Below, one piece after another: positions 9,871-21,010 of a stretch of DNA of 64,000 nt. Made by a program: the position numbers and the translations under genes. Position 1 is the first letter of the stretch. Each line of letters begins with the position of its first letter. This stretch comes from Stomoxys calcitrans (taxonomy: Eukaryota > Arthropoda > Insecta > Diptera > Muscidae): the NCBI RefSeq assembly GCF_963082655.1, contig NC_081553.1:38403205-38467204 (forward strand). Direction: 5' to 3'. Under the pieces are notes generated by a model. It ran no database searches. It was not told the DNA's origin and saw only the letters and a list, made by a program, of their open reading frames with translations.

Positions 9871-11600
9871 TCCTTAAACCAAAAGTTCGCCATATTCATA
9901 GCGATGCGATGATAGTCACATGGCTTTTGGCAAATGATATGCAGTCGCCGAATAATATTGAAGTAATTGCGGAGCAGTTGCGATAACCCGACATATTGCG
10001 ATAATAGGAGCGGTTGCAATAGAATTTACTATGCTCCGAGCCCATTTAGGGGAATTTCACATCCGGTTGCTGACCAAACTAATCTTCTCAAAAAATGTTG
10101 AGAACGAGGAGTCTTTTATTAATCTTCCTCTTTGGGGGCGTATGTTTTCGTCATAGGAGGCGAAGACATAGGCAAATGGCATGCTTGCTAAGGTGAGATG
10201 AAGTCTTTCTTACCTTCAAGTCCCCAAACAGAAGTCTCCGTTTGAAGCCTCTGTAGACCAGTCGAAGTCACCTATCGGAATCTGGAGCTGGTATTATACT
10301 TGTCGAGATTTCATAAACAATCTGATAATGTCTACACGTATGTTGGGTCCATGATGTCTATTCTAAGCCTTCTACTCGAATAAGTTCTTTGAAGAACCGA
10401 CTCAGATTTCAAATGATTAGAGGATAATATCTTCGAAAAATATCCTTTTGATATAGAATTTCAAAGAAATTGGGAGTAGAAATTGAATTTTAACAAAATT
10501 TCATTTAAGTGCTCAAGATAGTAACATTTTGGAATTTTTGGTTTAAAATTTAGTTTCAACTAAATTTTAGCTTTTCGAATTGTGCAAATATTAATTCGAC
10601 ATTATTTGGCATCTTATGCAAGTTTTCAATTTTTGTTTATCTTGATAATTAAGCCAATTTTAATGAGATCAATATTTCAAAAATTTTTTTTGTCTACAAA
10701 TCCGTCAGCTTACCACCACAACTTACCCACCTCCATAAATACCTATACTCTGAAGTCCCAATCAAATCTCCTGGCCTACTCGACCAAAGAAACCCCATAA
10801 TGAATGAACGAAAAGTAGCATAACCATAAAATCGAATAAATGAAATGAAAAGACAGGCATTTAATTAATCTCTTCTGGTACAAAATGATGTATACCCTGT
10901 TGCTATTTTAACGACAAATCGGTTGTTAGTTTTCGGTTATAAAACAATAAATCCCCAGGAACGCCATCCATCCAGTCAGTCAGTCAGTTAGCCTAGCTAG
11001 CCAAACAACCAGTCATACAAACAGACGGAGATTTAGATAGCCGGATAACCATCACATAACCATCAAATGAAACGAACTCACGACAAACGCACGGACAGAC
11101 AGACGGATGGACATCAAAACAAACAACAACAAAGTTTTTAGTGTTAATCACTTTTCGGCTACAGGGGGAAATTAAAGTCAATTTAACAGTTGTAAAAAAA
11201 TCAACACAAAAATAATTTTTATTGGTTTCATTTCATTTCATTTAAACGCTTTGGCCTAAGTGGTTTGATGGGGAGTTTAGGCTATCCTCATATTGTGTTG
11301 GCTAGCAACATATCATCGAACGTCTAAATCCACACGAACATGGACATCATTATTATCACCGGCAGTGCGGTATAATAGAAAAAGTTGTAAAATATCACAA
11401 ATCAAAGAAGATGTTAACAATTATTGTCTAACTGTATTCACACCAAATTGGGTAAGAGTCATAAAATGAGGTATGATTTTATGATGGAATATGTTCTACA
11501 GACTTGTGGACCTACGTTGGGAATAAAGAGGAAGAAATTGTTATCAATTTAAAAGATGGTAATTTCTTAATATGTCACTTACCTTCCGATCTGATGCCTT
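9871..11600. other. Single-copy island, no gene seen
   Basis: No tandem array and no repeat family of the window. There is a short run of CAGTCAGTCAGTCAGT near 10974-10990 and a weak GACAGACGGATGG piece near 11095-11110 that resembles the microsatellite of DINE elements without their flanks. Open frames of 62-72 residues (10582-10800, 10993-11181) show no domain. I see nothing else. Confidence 0.6.
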
Positions 11601-11607
11601 TGTGACT

Positions 11608-12126
11608 GAAGAATTGACATGTGAAACCCTTCGTTTCCTGCAGCCTTGTTATATACCCTCCTATGTTATTGATCACCATGAAATTCTAAACTGATCTTGC
11701 GATGTCCGTCCATCTCTAGAGAGTGCTCTATTTTCAGAACGAACTAAGCTGATAGCTTTATTTCGAGCAAACACTTCTCATTGATGTAGGTTTCTTGAGT
11801 CTCAGATTGGGCAAGTCGGGCAAGGTGTAGATATTTAAGTCTACTTTGTGACTGGGCTTAATATGATGATGTTCCCAATGTATAATCAAGAAATTTGAAG
11901 AATTGACATGTGAAACCCTTCGTTTCCTGCAGCCTTACTATATACCCTCCTTTGTTATTGATCATCATGAAATTCTAAACTGATCTAGCGATGGGCGTCC
12001 ATCTCTAGAGAGTGCTCTCAGAACGAACTAAGCTGATAGCTTTATTTTGAGCAAATACTTCTTATTGATGAAGGTTTCTTGAGATGCAGATTGGGCAAGT
12101 CGGGCAAGGTATAGATATTTAGATCA
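11608..12126. repeat. Two-copy tandem duplication, 289-bp offset
   Basis: The segment beginning GAAGAATTGACATGTGAAAC at 11608 recurs at 11897. It stays collinear through CTTCGTTTCCTGCAGCC, ATTCTAAACTGATCT, CATCTCTAGAGAGTGCTCT, GCTGATAGCTTTATTT and GATTGGGCAAGTCGGGCAAG. The second copy lacks a few bases after GTGCTCT and carries scattered substitutions, so the duplication is not brand new. Each copy contains TATATACCCTCC, reminiscent of a DINE-B subterminal repeat, but no other DINE sequence. No coding signal. Confidence 0.85.
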
Positions 12127-12204
12127 CATATAGGCTCACCTTTGATTTCAAATACTAAATGTTGCGTGAACTGTTCTGTTTTGTCTTCAACATCCTTGGC
12201 AATT

Positions 12205-12315
12205 ATGATCCAAATCGATCCATGTTGTTGTAGCAGTGTATTGTACACCGAGGCAGCAGCCATTGCCGATGAAGGATTCCATCGGGTCAATCCGGTACGT
12301 ACAACCGGCTGCCAT
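12205..12315 (+). repeat. Repeat F copy 1 (GCCGATGAAG / CCGGTACGTACAACCGG)
   Basis: About 100 bp reading TTGTTGTAGCAGTGTATTGT, CCGAGGCAGCAGCCATTGCC, GATGAAGGATTCCATCGGGT and CCGGTACGTACAACCGGCTG. A second copy with the same order lies at 55110-55220. I recall closely similar sequence in several higher flies but do not know the class of the element. Confidence 0.7.
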
Positions 12316-12319
12316 GGGA

Positions 12320-12960
12320 TCCATAATCTGATATAGCTCTCATCTAACCGGTTTCCCCACTTAACCTACGCCTCTGGAAGACTGGCCCAATTCATGTGAT
12401 TTTTTGTCTTGACTTAAATCCACTTCGAATTGTTGAGTGGAATAGACGTAAGAATATATCTTGCACTAGTAATTGGTACATCTGTAAATCTGACTTATTT
12501 CTGCCACTCTGGATACCTACAGATTGTATAATCTTCGAAGTGGTTGATTGGCGGGGTTTGTTGTGGAACGGCATATCTAAGGCCCTGGAGTATGCTTAGA
12601 GTTAACTCCAAAGACTTAAACAGATTTTGTCGAGGTATCTGGACGGATCAAGTTATCTGCTACTGAAACCTTGACCGAAAGAGCGGCTGTGCCTTGCTCC
12701 CCATTATGAGGTGGTATTTATAGGCTTCCGACGAAAAATTAAAATTTGGATATTGAAGACAAGACCGATCGCACCTTAACGCTTGCCTGACGTTTCACTA
12801 AGCTATTAGGTTTTTTAGGTAATTACTTACGCTCGTCAATGAGAGGGAATAACAACAGGCGCCTCGCTCGTCATTTTATTGAGAGGCTTGTTGCATCTGA
12901 TAATAGTCCTTTAATAGACTACTCCTGATAATAGACTACCTTGATTAAGCTCTCGACATT
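12320..12960. other. Single-copy island, no gene seen
   Basis: A stretch of about 640 bases without tandem structure. Two opposite 60-67-residue frames (12396-12599 and 12392-12574) overlap and have no recognisable domain. The left end, near 12325-12360, has a weak DINE-like remnant (CTGATATAGCTCTCATCTAA). Confidence 0.5.
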
Positions 12961-12964
12961 AACT

Positions 12965-13027
12965 GGCCAGCAGTATTTTGAAAATACTGAAGGAAACTTA
13001 TGGTCATCCAATTCCCAATAGAATGGG
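12965..13027 (-). repeat. Satellite spacer copy 3, inverted
   Basis: The reverse complement reads CCCCATTCTATTGGGAATTGG, then TATTTTCAAAATACTGCTGG, aligning with the spacers at 8973-9032 and 9219-9275. It sits at the inner edge of the purine block and shows that the purine block is the same satellite family in reverse orientation. Confidence 0.6.
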
Positions 13028-14371
13028 GAAAGTTTTGTAGGAAGGAGGTTGTGGTGACGGAAAAAAGATGGACGAAGGAGGAAAAAAGGCAGAAGGAATA
13101 AAGTATGGGAATGAAAAGGAAGTTTAAGAAATAAGGAAAGTAAAAAATAGTGAAAAAGTGAGGATGAAGGTGGTTGGAAAGAGTAAGTAATGAATGATGT
13201 TGGAAGTAAAGTGGAAGAATGGTAATAGATTGAAAGGAAGGGAGATTACAGGAGTTATAAGAGGGAAAGAAAATGAGGAGGAAGAAAGATTGGAACTTGA
13301 ATGGATGGAACGGTATTGACGCGGAAGGAATAAAGTAGGGAGTGAGCAAGAAAAAACTGAATGCAGGAGGAAGGAAGAAATGAGTATCAAAGCAGAAACT
13401 ATGGAGGAAGAAAGAAAAAACGGAGAAGGAAAGAAGGTAGTACGGAATTTTAACGAAAGATGGATGGGCGAAGTAATGAGACAGGAGGGAGGAAGGAAAG
13501 TAGATGGAAGGAAAAAGGAAAGCAGTATGGAGGGAGGAGAAGAATGGTATTAGGATGGAATAAAAGAAGAAAGAATGAGAATAGAATGAAGGTAAAGAAA
13601 AAGCATGGATGGAAGGAGAAAAAATGAGGAAGGTTTCCGGAAGATAAAAAGGGACGAGCATGCGAGAAAAGCGAAAGAAAAGAATTTTGAAGGACGGAGG
13701 AAGGAAAGAAACGGAATAAATAAAATGAAGGAAGAATAGAAAGGAAAGTAGAAAATAATAGGAAGGAAGGAGAATGAAAGGTGAATGAATAGAAGAAAGA
13801 AAGAAGGAAGGGAAGCTACAGAACTAAACAAACGAAAAAATGAGGAGAAAGTGGGGAGATTGGAAAGAGTAGTTAAGGAAAGATGTTGAAAGCAAAGGTG
13901 AAGAATGAAAGAAATGGGAATGGATGAAAGGAAGGGAGAATACAGGAGTTATAAGAGGGGGAAGAAAATGAGGAGAAAAAAATGTTGGAACATGAATTAC
14001 GCTCGCGGGAAGAATAAAGTAAAAGGTACGAAAGGAAGAAAACAGAAGGCAGGAGGAAAGAGGAAAGAAGTAAGAAGAAAGATATAGGAGGAAGCAAGGA
14101 AAGAAATAGTATAGGAAGGAAAGAGGAAAACAAAAGGGAGGTGAATGGAAGGTGCATGGATAGAAAGAAGGAATGCAGGATTAAGAAATAAAGAAAGGAA
14201 ACAAAATAGGGAAAAGTGATGACGAAGGAGGGAGGATGGAAAGAGTAAGTAAGGATGTTAAAAGTAAAGTCGAAGAATGGATGAATGAAAGAAAGGTGAA
14301 TAGATGAAAGGAAGGGATAATAAAGTAGTTATATAGGGGGAATAAAATGAGGAGGAAGGTTGGATGGTTGG
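13028..14371. repeat. Polypurine satellite block (reverse orientation of the 6.1-9.9 kb family)
   Basis: GGAAG/GAAAGA-rich plus strand. Three diverged higher-order copies are visible. The landmark GGAAAGAGTAAGTAATGAAT, with GAAGAATGG following, occurs near 13173, 13862 and 14238, and GGAGTTATAAGAGGG-type sequence follows near 13250, 13947 and 14325. Spacings are about 690 and 375. Minus-strand frames up to 238 residues long are low-complexity artefacts. The block continues on the far side of a LINE insertion. Confidence 0.85.
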
Positions 14372-15240
14372 AAGTATTAACTCGGAAGACCCGAGAAGGA
14401 CAAATCAACATCTACCACCTCTTCGTTGACTACAAAGCCGCCTTCGATACTCCTTTATGCTCAAAGGTATTTCAAGCCATGTCTGAGTTTGGTATCCCTG
14501 CAAAAATAATAAGACTCGGCAGGATGACACTTGCTGATACGCGTTCCTCAGTAAGAATAGGAAAAAATCTCTCCGAACCATTTAATACCAAACGAGTTTT
14601 CAGATAAGGAGATAGCCTCTCGTGTGATCTCTTTGATATCCTGCTGGAGAAGATTATACGAGATGCAGAAGTGAATAGATATGGCACACTAATCACAAGC
14701 ACATGCTACTCGCCTATGCCGACGATGGTTTCCACTCCCAAAAAGCCTTGTACAACCGAGCAGATAAAGAACATGGAGAAAGTTGGGAACCACATCTTTG
14801 AGATAGTCAGTAACTTTATCTACCTCGGCACCGCCGTAACCGAATATTAGATAAAGCGAAGAATAATACTAGCAAACAGATGCTACTTTGGACTAAGTAA
14901 GCAGTTTAGAAACAAGGCCACCTCTCGACAGACGAAGACTACACTTTACAAGACACTGATACTACCCGTGCTGTTATATGGTTCTGAAGCATTGGTACTT
15001 GTGAAAGCAGATGAGGCAGTGCTTGAAGTATTTGAGAGAAAGATTCTTCCAGTTTGCGTTAACGGAGAATATAGGCGACGTATGAATCATAAGCTGTATG
15101 ACGACGATAGCATAGTTACACGCATCAAAATACAACGGCTGCGTTGGCTAGGTCATGTTTTCAGAATGGATGAAGAAGCTCCAGCAAAGAAGTCTTTTGA
15201 AGGTAAACACGGTGGTACACGCAAACCTTTGCAAACCGCA
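14372..15240 (+). pseudogene. Non-LTR retrotransposon reverse transcriptase fragment
   Basis: Translated pieces in plus orientation include YHLFVDYKAAFDTPLCSK (RT palm), AMSEFGIPAKIIRL, a frameshift near 14605 after NTKRVFR, then CDLFDILLEKIIRDAEVN. Next comes the active-site word AYADD near 14717, followed directly by VSTPKKPCTTEQ, so about 30 codons are missing there compared with the copy at 37063-40790. Downstream pieces are IFEIVSNFIYLGTAV, a stop near 14848, IILANRCYFGLSKQFRNKA, LYKTLILPVLLYGSEA and RIKIQRLRWLGHVFRMDE. The 5-prime portion and the endonuclease are absent. It lies inside the purine satellite, so it inserted there or was carried with it. At its left edge GACCCGAGAAGGACAAATCA provides an unoccupied version of the site that holds a DINE-B element at 38055. 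Confidence 0.85.
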
Positions 15241-15519
15241 AAGAAATACTATAGTAAGAAGAGATGAAAACAATAGCAAAGAAGGAGAATGGAAGGTGAG
15301 TGGATTGAAGGTAGAAAGAAGGAAATAATGGGAAAGAAAGGAAAAAGGAGGAGGGAAGAAATTTTAGCTGTCGGAAGGAAGAACAATGGACTGAGGAAGT
15401 AGACACCAAAGTGGATAGAAGGCGGATAAAGGAAGAATAATGATGGAATTTAGAAGAACGGAATTTGGAACAACGAAGAAGGGTAAAAGTAGTAAAGAAA
15501 GGGACTGAAAGAAGGAAAG
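15241..15519. repeat. Polypurine satellite, continuation
   Basis: GAAGAAGG and GGAAAGAAAGG sequence resumes directly after the LINE fragment and grades into the pure pentanucleotide array at 15520. Confidence 0.8.
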
Positions 15520-16458
15520 AGAGGAGAGGAGAGGAGAGGAGAGGAGAGGAGAGGAGAGGAGAGGAGAGGAGAGGAGAGGAGAGGAGAGGAGAGGAGAGGA
15601 GAGGAGAGGAGAGGAGAGGAGAGGAGAGGAGAGGAGAGGAGAGGAGAGGAGAGGAGAGGAGAGGAGAGGAGAGGAGAGGAGAGGAGAGGAGAGGAGAGGA
15701 GAGGAGAGGAGAGGAGAGGAGAGGAGAGGAGAGGAGAGGAGAGGAGAGGAGAGGAGAGGAGAGGAGAGGAGAGGAGAGGAGAGGAGAGGAGAGGAGAGGA
15801 GAGGAGAGGAGAGGAGAGGAGAGGAGAGGAGAGGAGAGGAGAGGAGAGGAGAGGAGAGGAGAGGAGAGGAGAGGAGAGGAGAGGAGAGGAGAGGAGAGGA
15901 GAGGAGAGGAGAGGAGAGGAGAGGAGAGGAGAGGAGAGGAGAGGAGAGGAGAGGAGAGGAGAGGAGAGGGAGGAGAGGAGAGGAGAGGAGAGGAGAGGAG
16001 AGAGAGGAGAGGAGAGGAGAGGAGAGGAGAGGAGAGGAGAGGAGAGGAGAGGAGAGGAGAGGAGAGGAGAGGAGAGGAGAGGAGAGGAGAGGAGAGGAGA
16101 GGAGAGGAGAGGAGAGGAGAGGAGAGGAGAGGAGAGGAGAGGAGAGGAGAGGAGAGGAGAGGAGAGGAGAGGAGAGGAGAGGAGAGGAGAGGAGAGGAGA
16201 GGAGAGGAGAGGAGAGGAGAGGAGAGGAGAGGAGAGGAGAGGAGAGGAGAGGAGAGGAGAGGAGAGGAGAGGAGAGGAGAGGAGAGGAGAGGAGAGGAGA
16301 GGAGAGGAGAGGAGAGGAGAGGAGAGGAGAGGAGAGGAGAGGAGAGGAGAGGAGAGGAGAGGAGAGGAGAGGAGAGGAGAGGAGAGGAGAGGAGAGGAGA
16401 GGAGAGGAGAGGAGAGGAGAGGAGAGGAGAGGAGAGGAGAGGAGAGGAGAGGAGAGGA
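15520..16458. repeat. (GAGGA)n pentanucleotide array, ~188 units
   Basis: About 939 bases of uninterrupted 5-bp units, with only two one-base length changes seen: an extra G near 15969 and a missing G near 16001. All plus bases are purines, so all frames stay open (RRGEE on one strand, PLLSS on the other). The 341- and 380-residue frames are artefacts. Such a homopurine mirror repeat can form triplex DNA (established for purine-pyrimidine mirror repeats). The right edge is sharp: at 16459 the array ends in the AT-rich tail of a DINE-B element. Confidence 0.95.
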
Positions 16459-16934
16459 ATATATATTTTACTTCTTATATATATTTTTGATCGTCGCGAC
16501 ATTTTATGTCGATCTAGCCCTGTCCGTCCGTCTGTCTGTCGAAAGCACGCTAACTTCCTAAGGAGTGAAGCTAGCCGCTTGAAATTTTGCACAATACTTC
16601 TTATTATTATAACCGGTCTTGGTCTTCTTATCCGATTGGAATGAAATTTTGCACGACGTGTTTTGTTATGATGTCCAAAAAGTGTGTTAAGTATGGTTCA
16701 AATCGGTTCATAACCTGATATAGCGGTCATATAAACAGATCTGGGGACTTGACTTCTTGAGCTTCTAGAGGGCGCACCTATCTTGATATCACTCTAATAG
16801 CAGAGCAAATCTATTCTTTTATCCTTTTTTGTCTAAGAAGAGATGCCGGGAAAAGAACTCGACAAATGCGACCCATGGTGGAGGGTATATAAGATTCGGC
16901 CCGGCCGAACTTAGCACGCTTTTACTTGTTTTTT
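16459..16934 (-). mobile_element. Short DINE-B element with about one array unit
   Basis: In reverse orientation it has the tail TGATCGTCGCGACATTTTAT, the hairpin CGACAT-TTT-ATGTCG at 16497-16511, a GTCC/GTCT microsatellite near 16525-16545 and AAGCTAGCCGCTTGAAATTT. Roughly one unit follows (GATATAGCGGTCATATAAAC), then the terminus GATGCCGGGAAAAGAACTCG, GGAGGGTATATAAGATTCGG, ACGCTTTTACTTGTTT. The outermost bases of the microsatellite-side end are replaced by the pentanucleotide array. It shows that array copy number can fall to about one without loss of either functional-looking end. Confidence 0.8.
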
Positions 16935-17383
16935 TTAATTTTCCCAACTTTTATCCAATAACCGCTTCCGGTTTTAACATATCCCTAAACAACTAAACGC
17001 CCCAGCTCCGTTAACCTTGGAAAATTTACGATGTCCTACTCCAGCAAACAACAAATTATACGAGGTCATCATCGACAACAACAGCAACAACAAAATAAAA
17101 CACAAAAACGGCAATAAAAACAAACTCTTGTAACAAAAAGCGTTTCTTCTTAGTTCCACAATCGCAATGAAAGGGGATAAGGTAAGGGCGAGGGAGGGAT
17201 TTAACGAACACATAGCAACAGACAGAGAGAGAGAGAGAGAGGGAGAAATTGTTATAAAAACAATAAAAATTTCAAGAGAAATAATCGAAAATCATGTTAA
17301 TAATCGTAAAACTGTCTAACAACTCCATTTAAAAGTCGTAAAAAGTCGTCGAAATAACACAAATTGGAAATGTTCAAGGTCTT
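16935..17383. other. Single-copy island before gap
   Basis: Single-copy AT-rich sequence with a (GA)n run at about 17221-17243 and two CGTAAAA words (see 17302-17343). A 79-residue minus frame (16974-17213) has no domain that I recognise. Confidence 0.5.
17302..17343. promoter_or_regulatory. Pair of posterior-Hox/Caudal-like words
   Basis: ATCGTAAAA at 17302-17310 and GTCGTAAAA at 17335-17343. The second is an exact match to the binding preference known for Abd-B-class Hox and Cdx/Caudal proteins. They belong to the same theme as the larger cluster at 21011-22110. Binding is inferred only. Confidence 0.35.
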
Positions 17384-17583
17384 NNNNNNNNNNNNNNNNN
17401 NNNNNNNNNNNNNNNNNNNNNNNNNNNNNNNNNNNNNNNNNNNNNNNNNNNNNNNNNNNNNNNNNNNNNNNNNNNNNNNNNNNNNNNNNNNNNNNNNNNN
17501 NNNNNNNNNNNNNNNNNNNNNNNNNNNNNNNNNNNNNNNNNNNNNNNNNNNNNNNNNNNNNNNNNNNNNNNNNNNNNNNNNNN
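17384..17583. other. Assembly gap (200 N)
   Basis: Exactly 200 N bases, a size that suggests a fixed-length placeholder. The right edge enters directly into a DINE-C array, so the missing sequence is probably array units plus the left end of that element. Confidence 0.95.
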
Positions 17584-20038
17584 TATAGCTGCCATATAGA
17601 CCGATCCACCGATTTGGGTCTTAGACCCACAAAAGTCACATTTATTATCTCATTTTGTTGAAATTTTGGACAGGGAGTTGTGTTAGGCCCTTCGAAATCC
17701 TTCTTCAATTTGGCACAGATCGGTCCAGATTTGGATATAGCTGCCATATAGACCGATCAGCCGATTTAGGGTCTTAGGCCCATAAAAGCCACATTTATTA
17801 TTCGATTCTGCTGAAATTTGGGACAGTGAGTTGTCCTAGGCCCTTCGTTAGTCTTCGTTAATTTGGCACAGATCGGTATTACCCGAATTTGCTGAAATTT
17901 GGGACAGTGAGTTGTGCATGGCCCTACGACATCTTTCTTCAATTTAGCTAAGATCGGTTCAGATTTGGATTTAGCTGCCATATAGACCCATCCTCCGATT
18001 TAGGGTCTTAGGTCCATAAAAGCCACATTTATTATCCGATTTTGCTGTAATTTGGGACAATAAGTTGTATTTGGCTCGTCGACATTTTTCTACAACTTGG
18101 CCCAAATCGGTCTAGATTTGGATATACCTGTCATATGGACCGATCCGCCGATTTAGGGTCTTAGGCCCATTAATGCCACATTTATTATCCGATTTTGCTG
18201 AAATTTAGGATAGTGAGTTGCGCTAGACCCTACAACATCTTTCTTTAATTTGGCTCAAATCGGTCCAGATTTAGATATAGCTGCCATATAGACCGATCCA
18301 CCGATTTAGGGTCTTAGGCCCATAAAAGCCACATTTATTATCCGATTTTGCCAAAATTTGTTGCTGTGAGTTCTATTAGGACCTTTGACATTCTTCTTCA
18401 ATTTGGCCCTCATCGGTCCAGATTTGGATATAACTGCCATATAACCCGATCTCTCGATTTAAGGTTATGGGGCCACAAAAGGAGCATTTATTATCCGATC
18501 TCGCCGAAAATTGGGACAGTGAGTTGCGTTAGGCTCTTCGACATCCTTCTTCAATTTGGCCTAGATCGGTCCTGATGTGGATATAGCTGCCATATATACC
18601 GATCTCTCGATTTGAGGTTATGGGACCATAAAAGGCGTATTTATTGTACGATTTCATCGAAATTTGTGTCAGTGAGTTGTATTAGGCTCTTCGACATTTT
18701 TCAACAACTTGGCTCAAATCGGTCCAGATTTGGATATAGCTGCCATATAGACCGATATCTCGATATAAAGTCTTAGCCCCATAAAAGGCACATTTATTAT
18801 CCCATTTTGTTGAAATTTTGGACAGGGAGTTGTGTTCGGCCCTTCGAAATCCTTCTTCAATTTGGCACAGGTCGGTCCAGATTTGGATATAGCTGCCATA
18901 TAGACCGATCTGCCGATTTAGGGTCTTAGGCCCATAAAAGCCACATTTATTATCCGATTCTGCTGAAATTTGGGACAGTGAGTTGTCTTATGCCCTTCGA
19001 TGTTCTTCGATAATTTGGCTCAGATCGGTTCAGATTTGGATATAGCTGTCATATGGACCGATATTCCGATTTAGGGTCTTAGACCCACAAAAGCCACATT
19101 TATTATCCAATTTTGCTGAAATTTGGGACAGGGAATTGTGTTAGGCCCTTCGACATCCTACTTCAATTTTGCCCCGATCGGTCCAGATTTGGATATAGCT
19201 CCCATATAGACCGATCTCTCGATTTAAGGTTATGGGGCCATAAATGGCGCATTTGTTTAGCGATGTTGCCGAAATTTGGGTCAGTGAGTTGTATTAGGCT
19301 CTTTGACAATTTTGCTGCAACTTGGTCCAAATCGGTCTAGATTTGGATATGGCTGCCATATAGACCGATCCTCCGATTTAGGGTCTTAGGCCCAAAAAAA
19401 GCCACATTTATTATCTGATTTTGCTGAAATTTGGGACAGTGAGTTGTGTTAGGCCCTTCAACATCCTTCGTCAATTTGGCCCAGATCGGTCCAGATTTGT
19501 ATATAGCTGTCATATAGACCGATCTCCCAGTTTTAGGTTTTGGAGCCATAAAAGGCGCATTTATTGTCCGATTTCGCTGAAATTTGAGACAGTGAGTTTT
19601 GTTAGGATCTTCAACATCCTTCGTCAATGTGGCTCAGATCGGTACAGATTCGAATATAGCTGCCATGGAGACCGATGTCTCGATTTAAAGGCTTGACCCC
19701 ATAAAAGGCGCATCCGATAATCCGATTTCACTGAAATTTGACAAAGTGGTTTATGTTAGGCTTTTCGACACCCGTGTAGTACATAATTCAGATCGGTCTA
19801 TATATGAATATAGCTGCCAAGATGACCATTTGTTCTACAAAACTGTACAATGAGTTGTACTTTTTAGATCACTCAATGTCCGAGCTGGATTTGGTCCAAA
19901 TCGGTCCGTATTTCGCTGCTTTGGTGCATAAATTATGCATTTTTCTCCGGATTATGACGAAAGGTGGTTTACATATATACCTGATGTGGTGGATATCCAA
20001 AGTTCAGCCCAACCGAACTTTACGCCTTTTTACATGTT
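17584..20038 (-). mobile_element. DINE-C element array, left end lost in gap
   Basis: About 16 tandem units in antisense orientation. The anchor GCCATATAGACCGATC recurs at about 153-bp spacing (for example 18130, 18283, 18436, 18589). Each unit also holds AGGGTCTTAGGCCCATAAAA, CATTTATTATCCGATTTTGC and GAAATTTGGGACAGTGAG. The right terminus is GTGGTGGATATCCAAAGTTC followed by CCGAACTTTACGCC and TTTTTACATGTTT. Short frames of the MAAISKSGPI type are array artefacts. Confidence 0.85.
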
Positions 20039-20221
20039 TTTAATATTTTAATTTGAATTTTCGTTCTTTTGATTCTATTCCACTGTGCGTTGCGCCCGCG
20101 TTTAGGCAAAATAACCACAACCGAATCACTAGCGTCTAGCTTCTTTAAATAATACATGCTGCTATTCAGCCTCCTCAGCACAACTGCTTTACGAGTGACA
20201 TCCTGATCTTCAAAGGGTATC

Positions 20222-20234
20222 TATTCGGTTGCCC
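20222..20234 (-). mobile_element. Terminal 13 bases of a mariner MITE at an inversion breakpoint
   Basis: TATTCGGTTGCCC differs by one base from the MITE end TATTGGGTTGCCC, including its TA target. The rest of this MITE appears to lie at 22527-22721 in the opposite orientation. The match is short, so the assignment rests on its position directly beside the duplicated 48-bp LINE sequence. Confidence 0.5.
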
Positions 20235-20390
20235 CTACAGGCTGTCACTTGCTGCATCGACAAGTGAGGTAATAGTCCTATGTGTCCTGTTATGACACCG
20301 AAAGCTTTACTGAGCTTTTGCTTACTTCCTTTCAGAAATAGCCTCGTCTTCTATGGGGAGAACCATAGGATTTTGCACTGTAGCTAATCC
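20233..20390 (-). pseudogene. LINE fragment, region between RNase H and C-terminal zinc finger
   Basis: The minus strand reads KTRLFLKGSKQKLSKAFG, then VITGHIGLLPHLSMQQVTAC, matching the corresponding part of the LINE at 50465-51955 (LLLKGTKKEFSIG...IITGHIGPLAHL). Bases 20233-20280 are the exact reverse complement of 22724-22771, where the same protein continues downstream. The two pieces together make one LINE interrupted by an inverted segment. Confidence 0.75.
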
Positions 20391-21010
20391 TTCAAATTAC
20401 CTGTGTCAGAGAAGAAGTTTCACACTTGTTTTCCCTTTGATTTGCAGTCATGGTAATTCACCCTTTCATTGTTATCCCAAAAGGCTACATAAAAATCTGT
20501 TTATCAAGAAGGCGCTTTAGTTGGCTGTAAAGCCAATTTCAAGGACTCTCGTAAATTTTCAAGGTCCTTTTCCAAATAATCTGCACAAAAATGGCCAAAA
20601 GCAACAAACAAACAAAACGATAACAACCTCATTTAAGATTTACTAAAATGACATTATGAGGCCAGAAGAAAAACAAAAAAGAAGCAACAATGCCATTGGA
20701 GTTACGACAAATAAATAGAAAATTTACGATACTTTTCACACTTGCAATGGCAGCACAACACAACACAACGCCATCGCCAACACCAAGAGCAACAAAATTT
20801 TTACAACCAACAACAATGAGCCGTGAAACCTCTTCATTTATGGTAATAATCTTTGGCTTTGCTCTTGTTCGGTGTGTTGTTTTGGGTTTCCTGAATGTAG
20901 CCAAAAAATTTACGTTAGTACTCAAATCGGGCCATATGCCTAGAATTGTGTGTGAGAGAGAGAGAAAGTTGTATAGAGTCAAAATCATGGCAAACACTTG
21001 ATATAAAAAA

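Noticed and set aside
15465..16490. 341- and 380-residue frames on opposite strands
   Set aside because: Produced by a pentanucleotide array that lacks stop codons in every frame.
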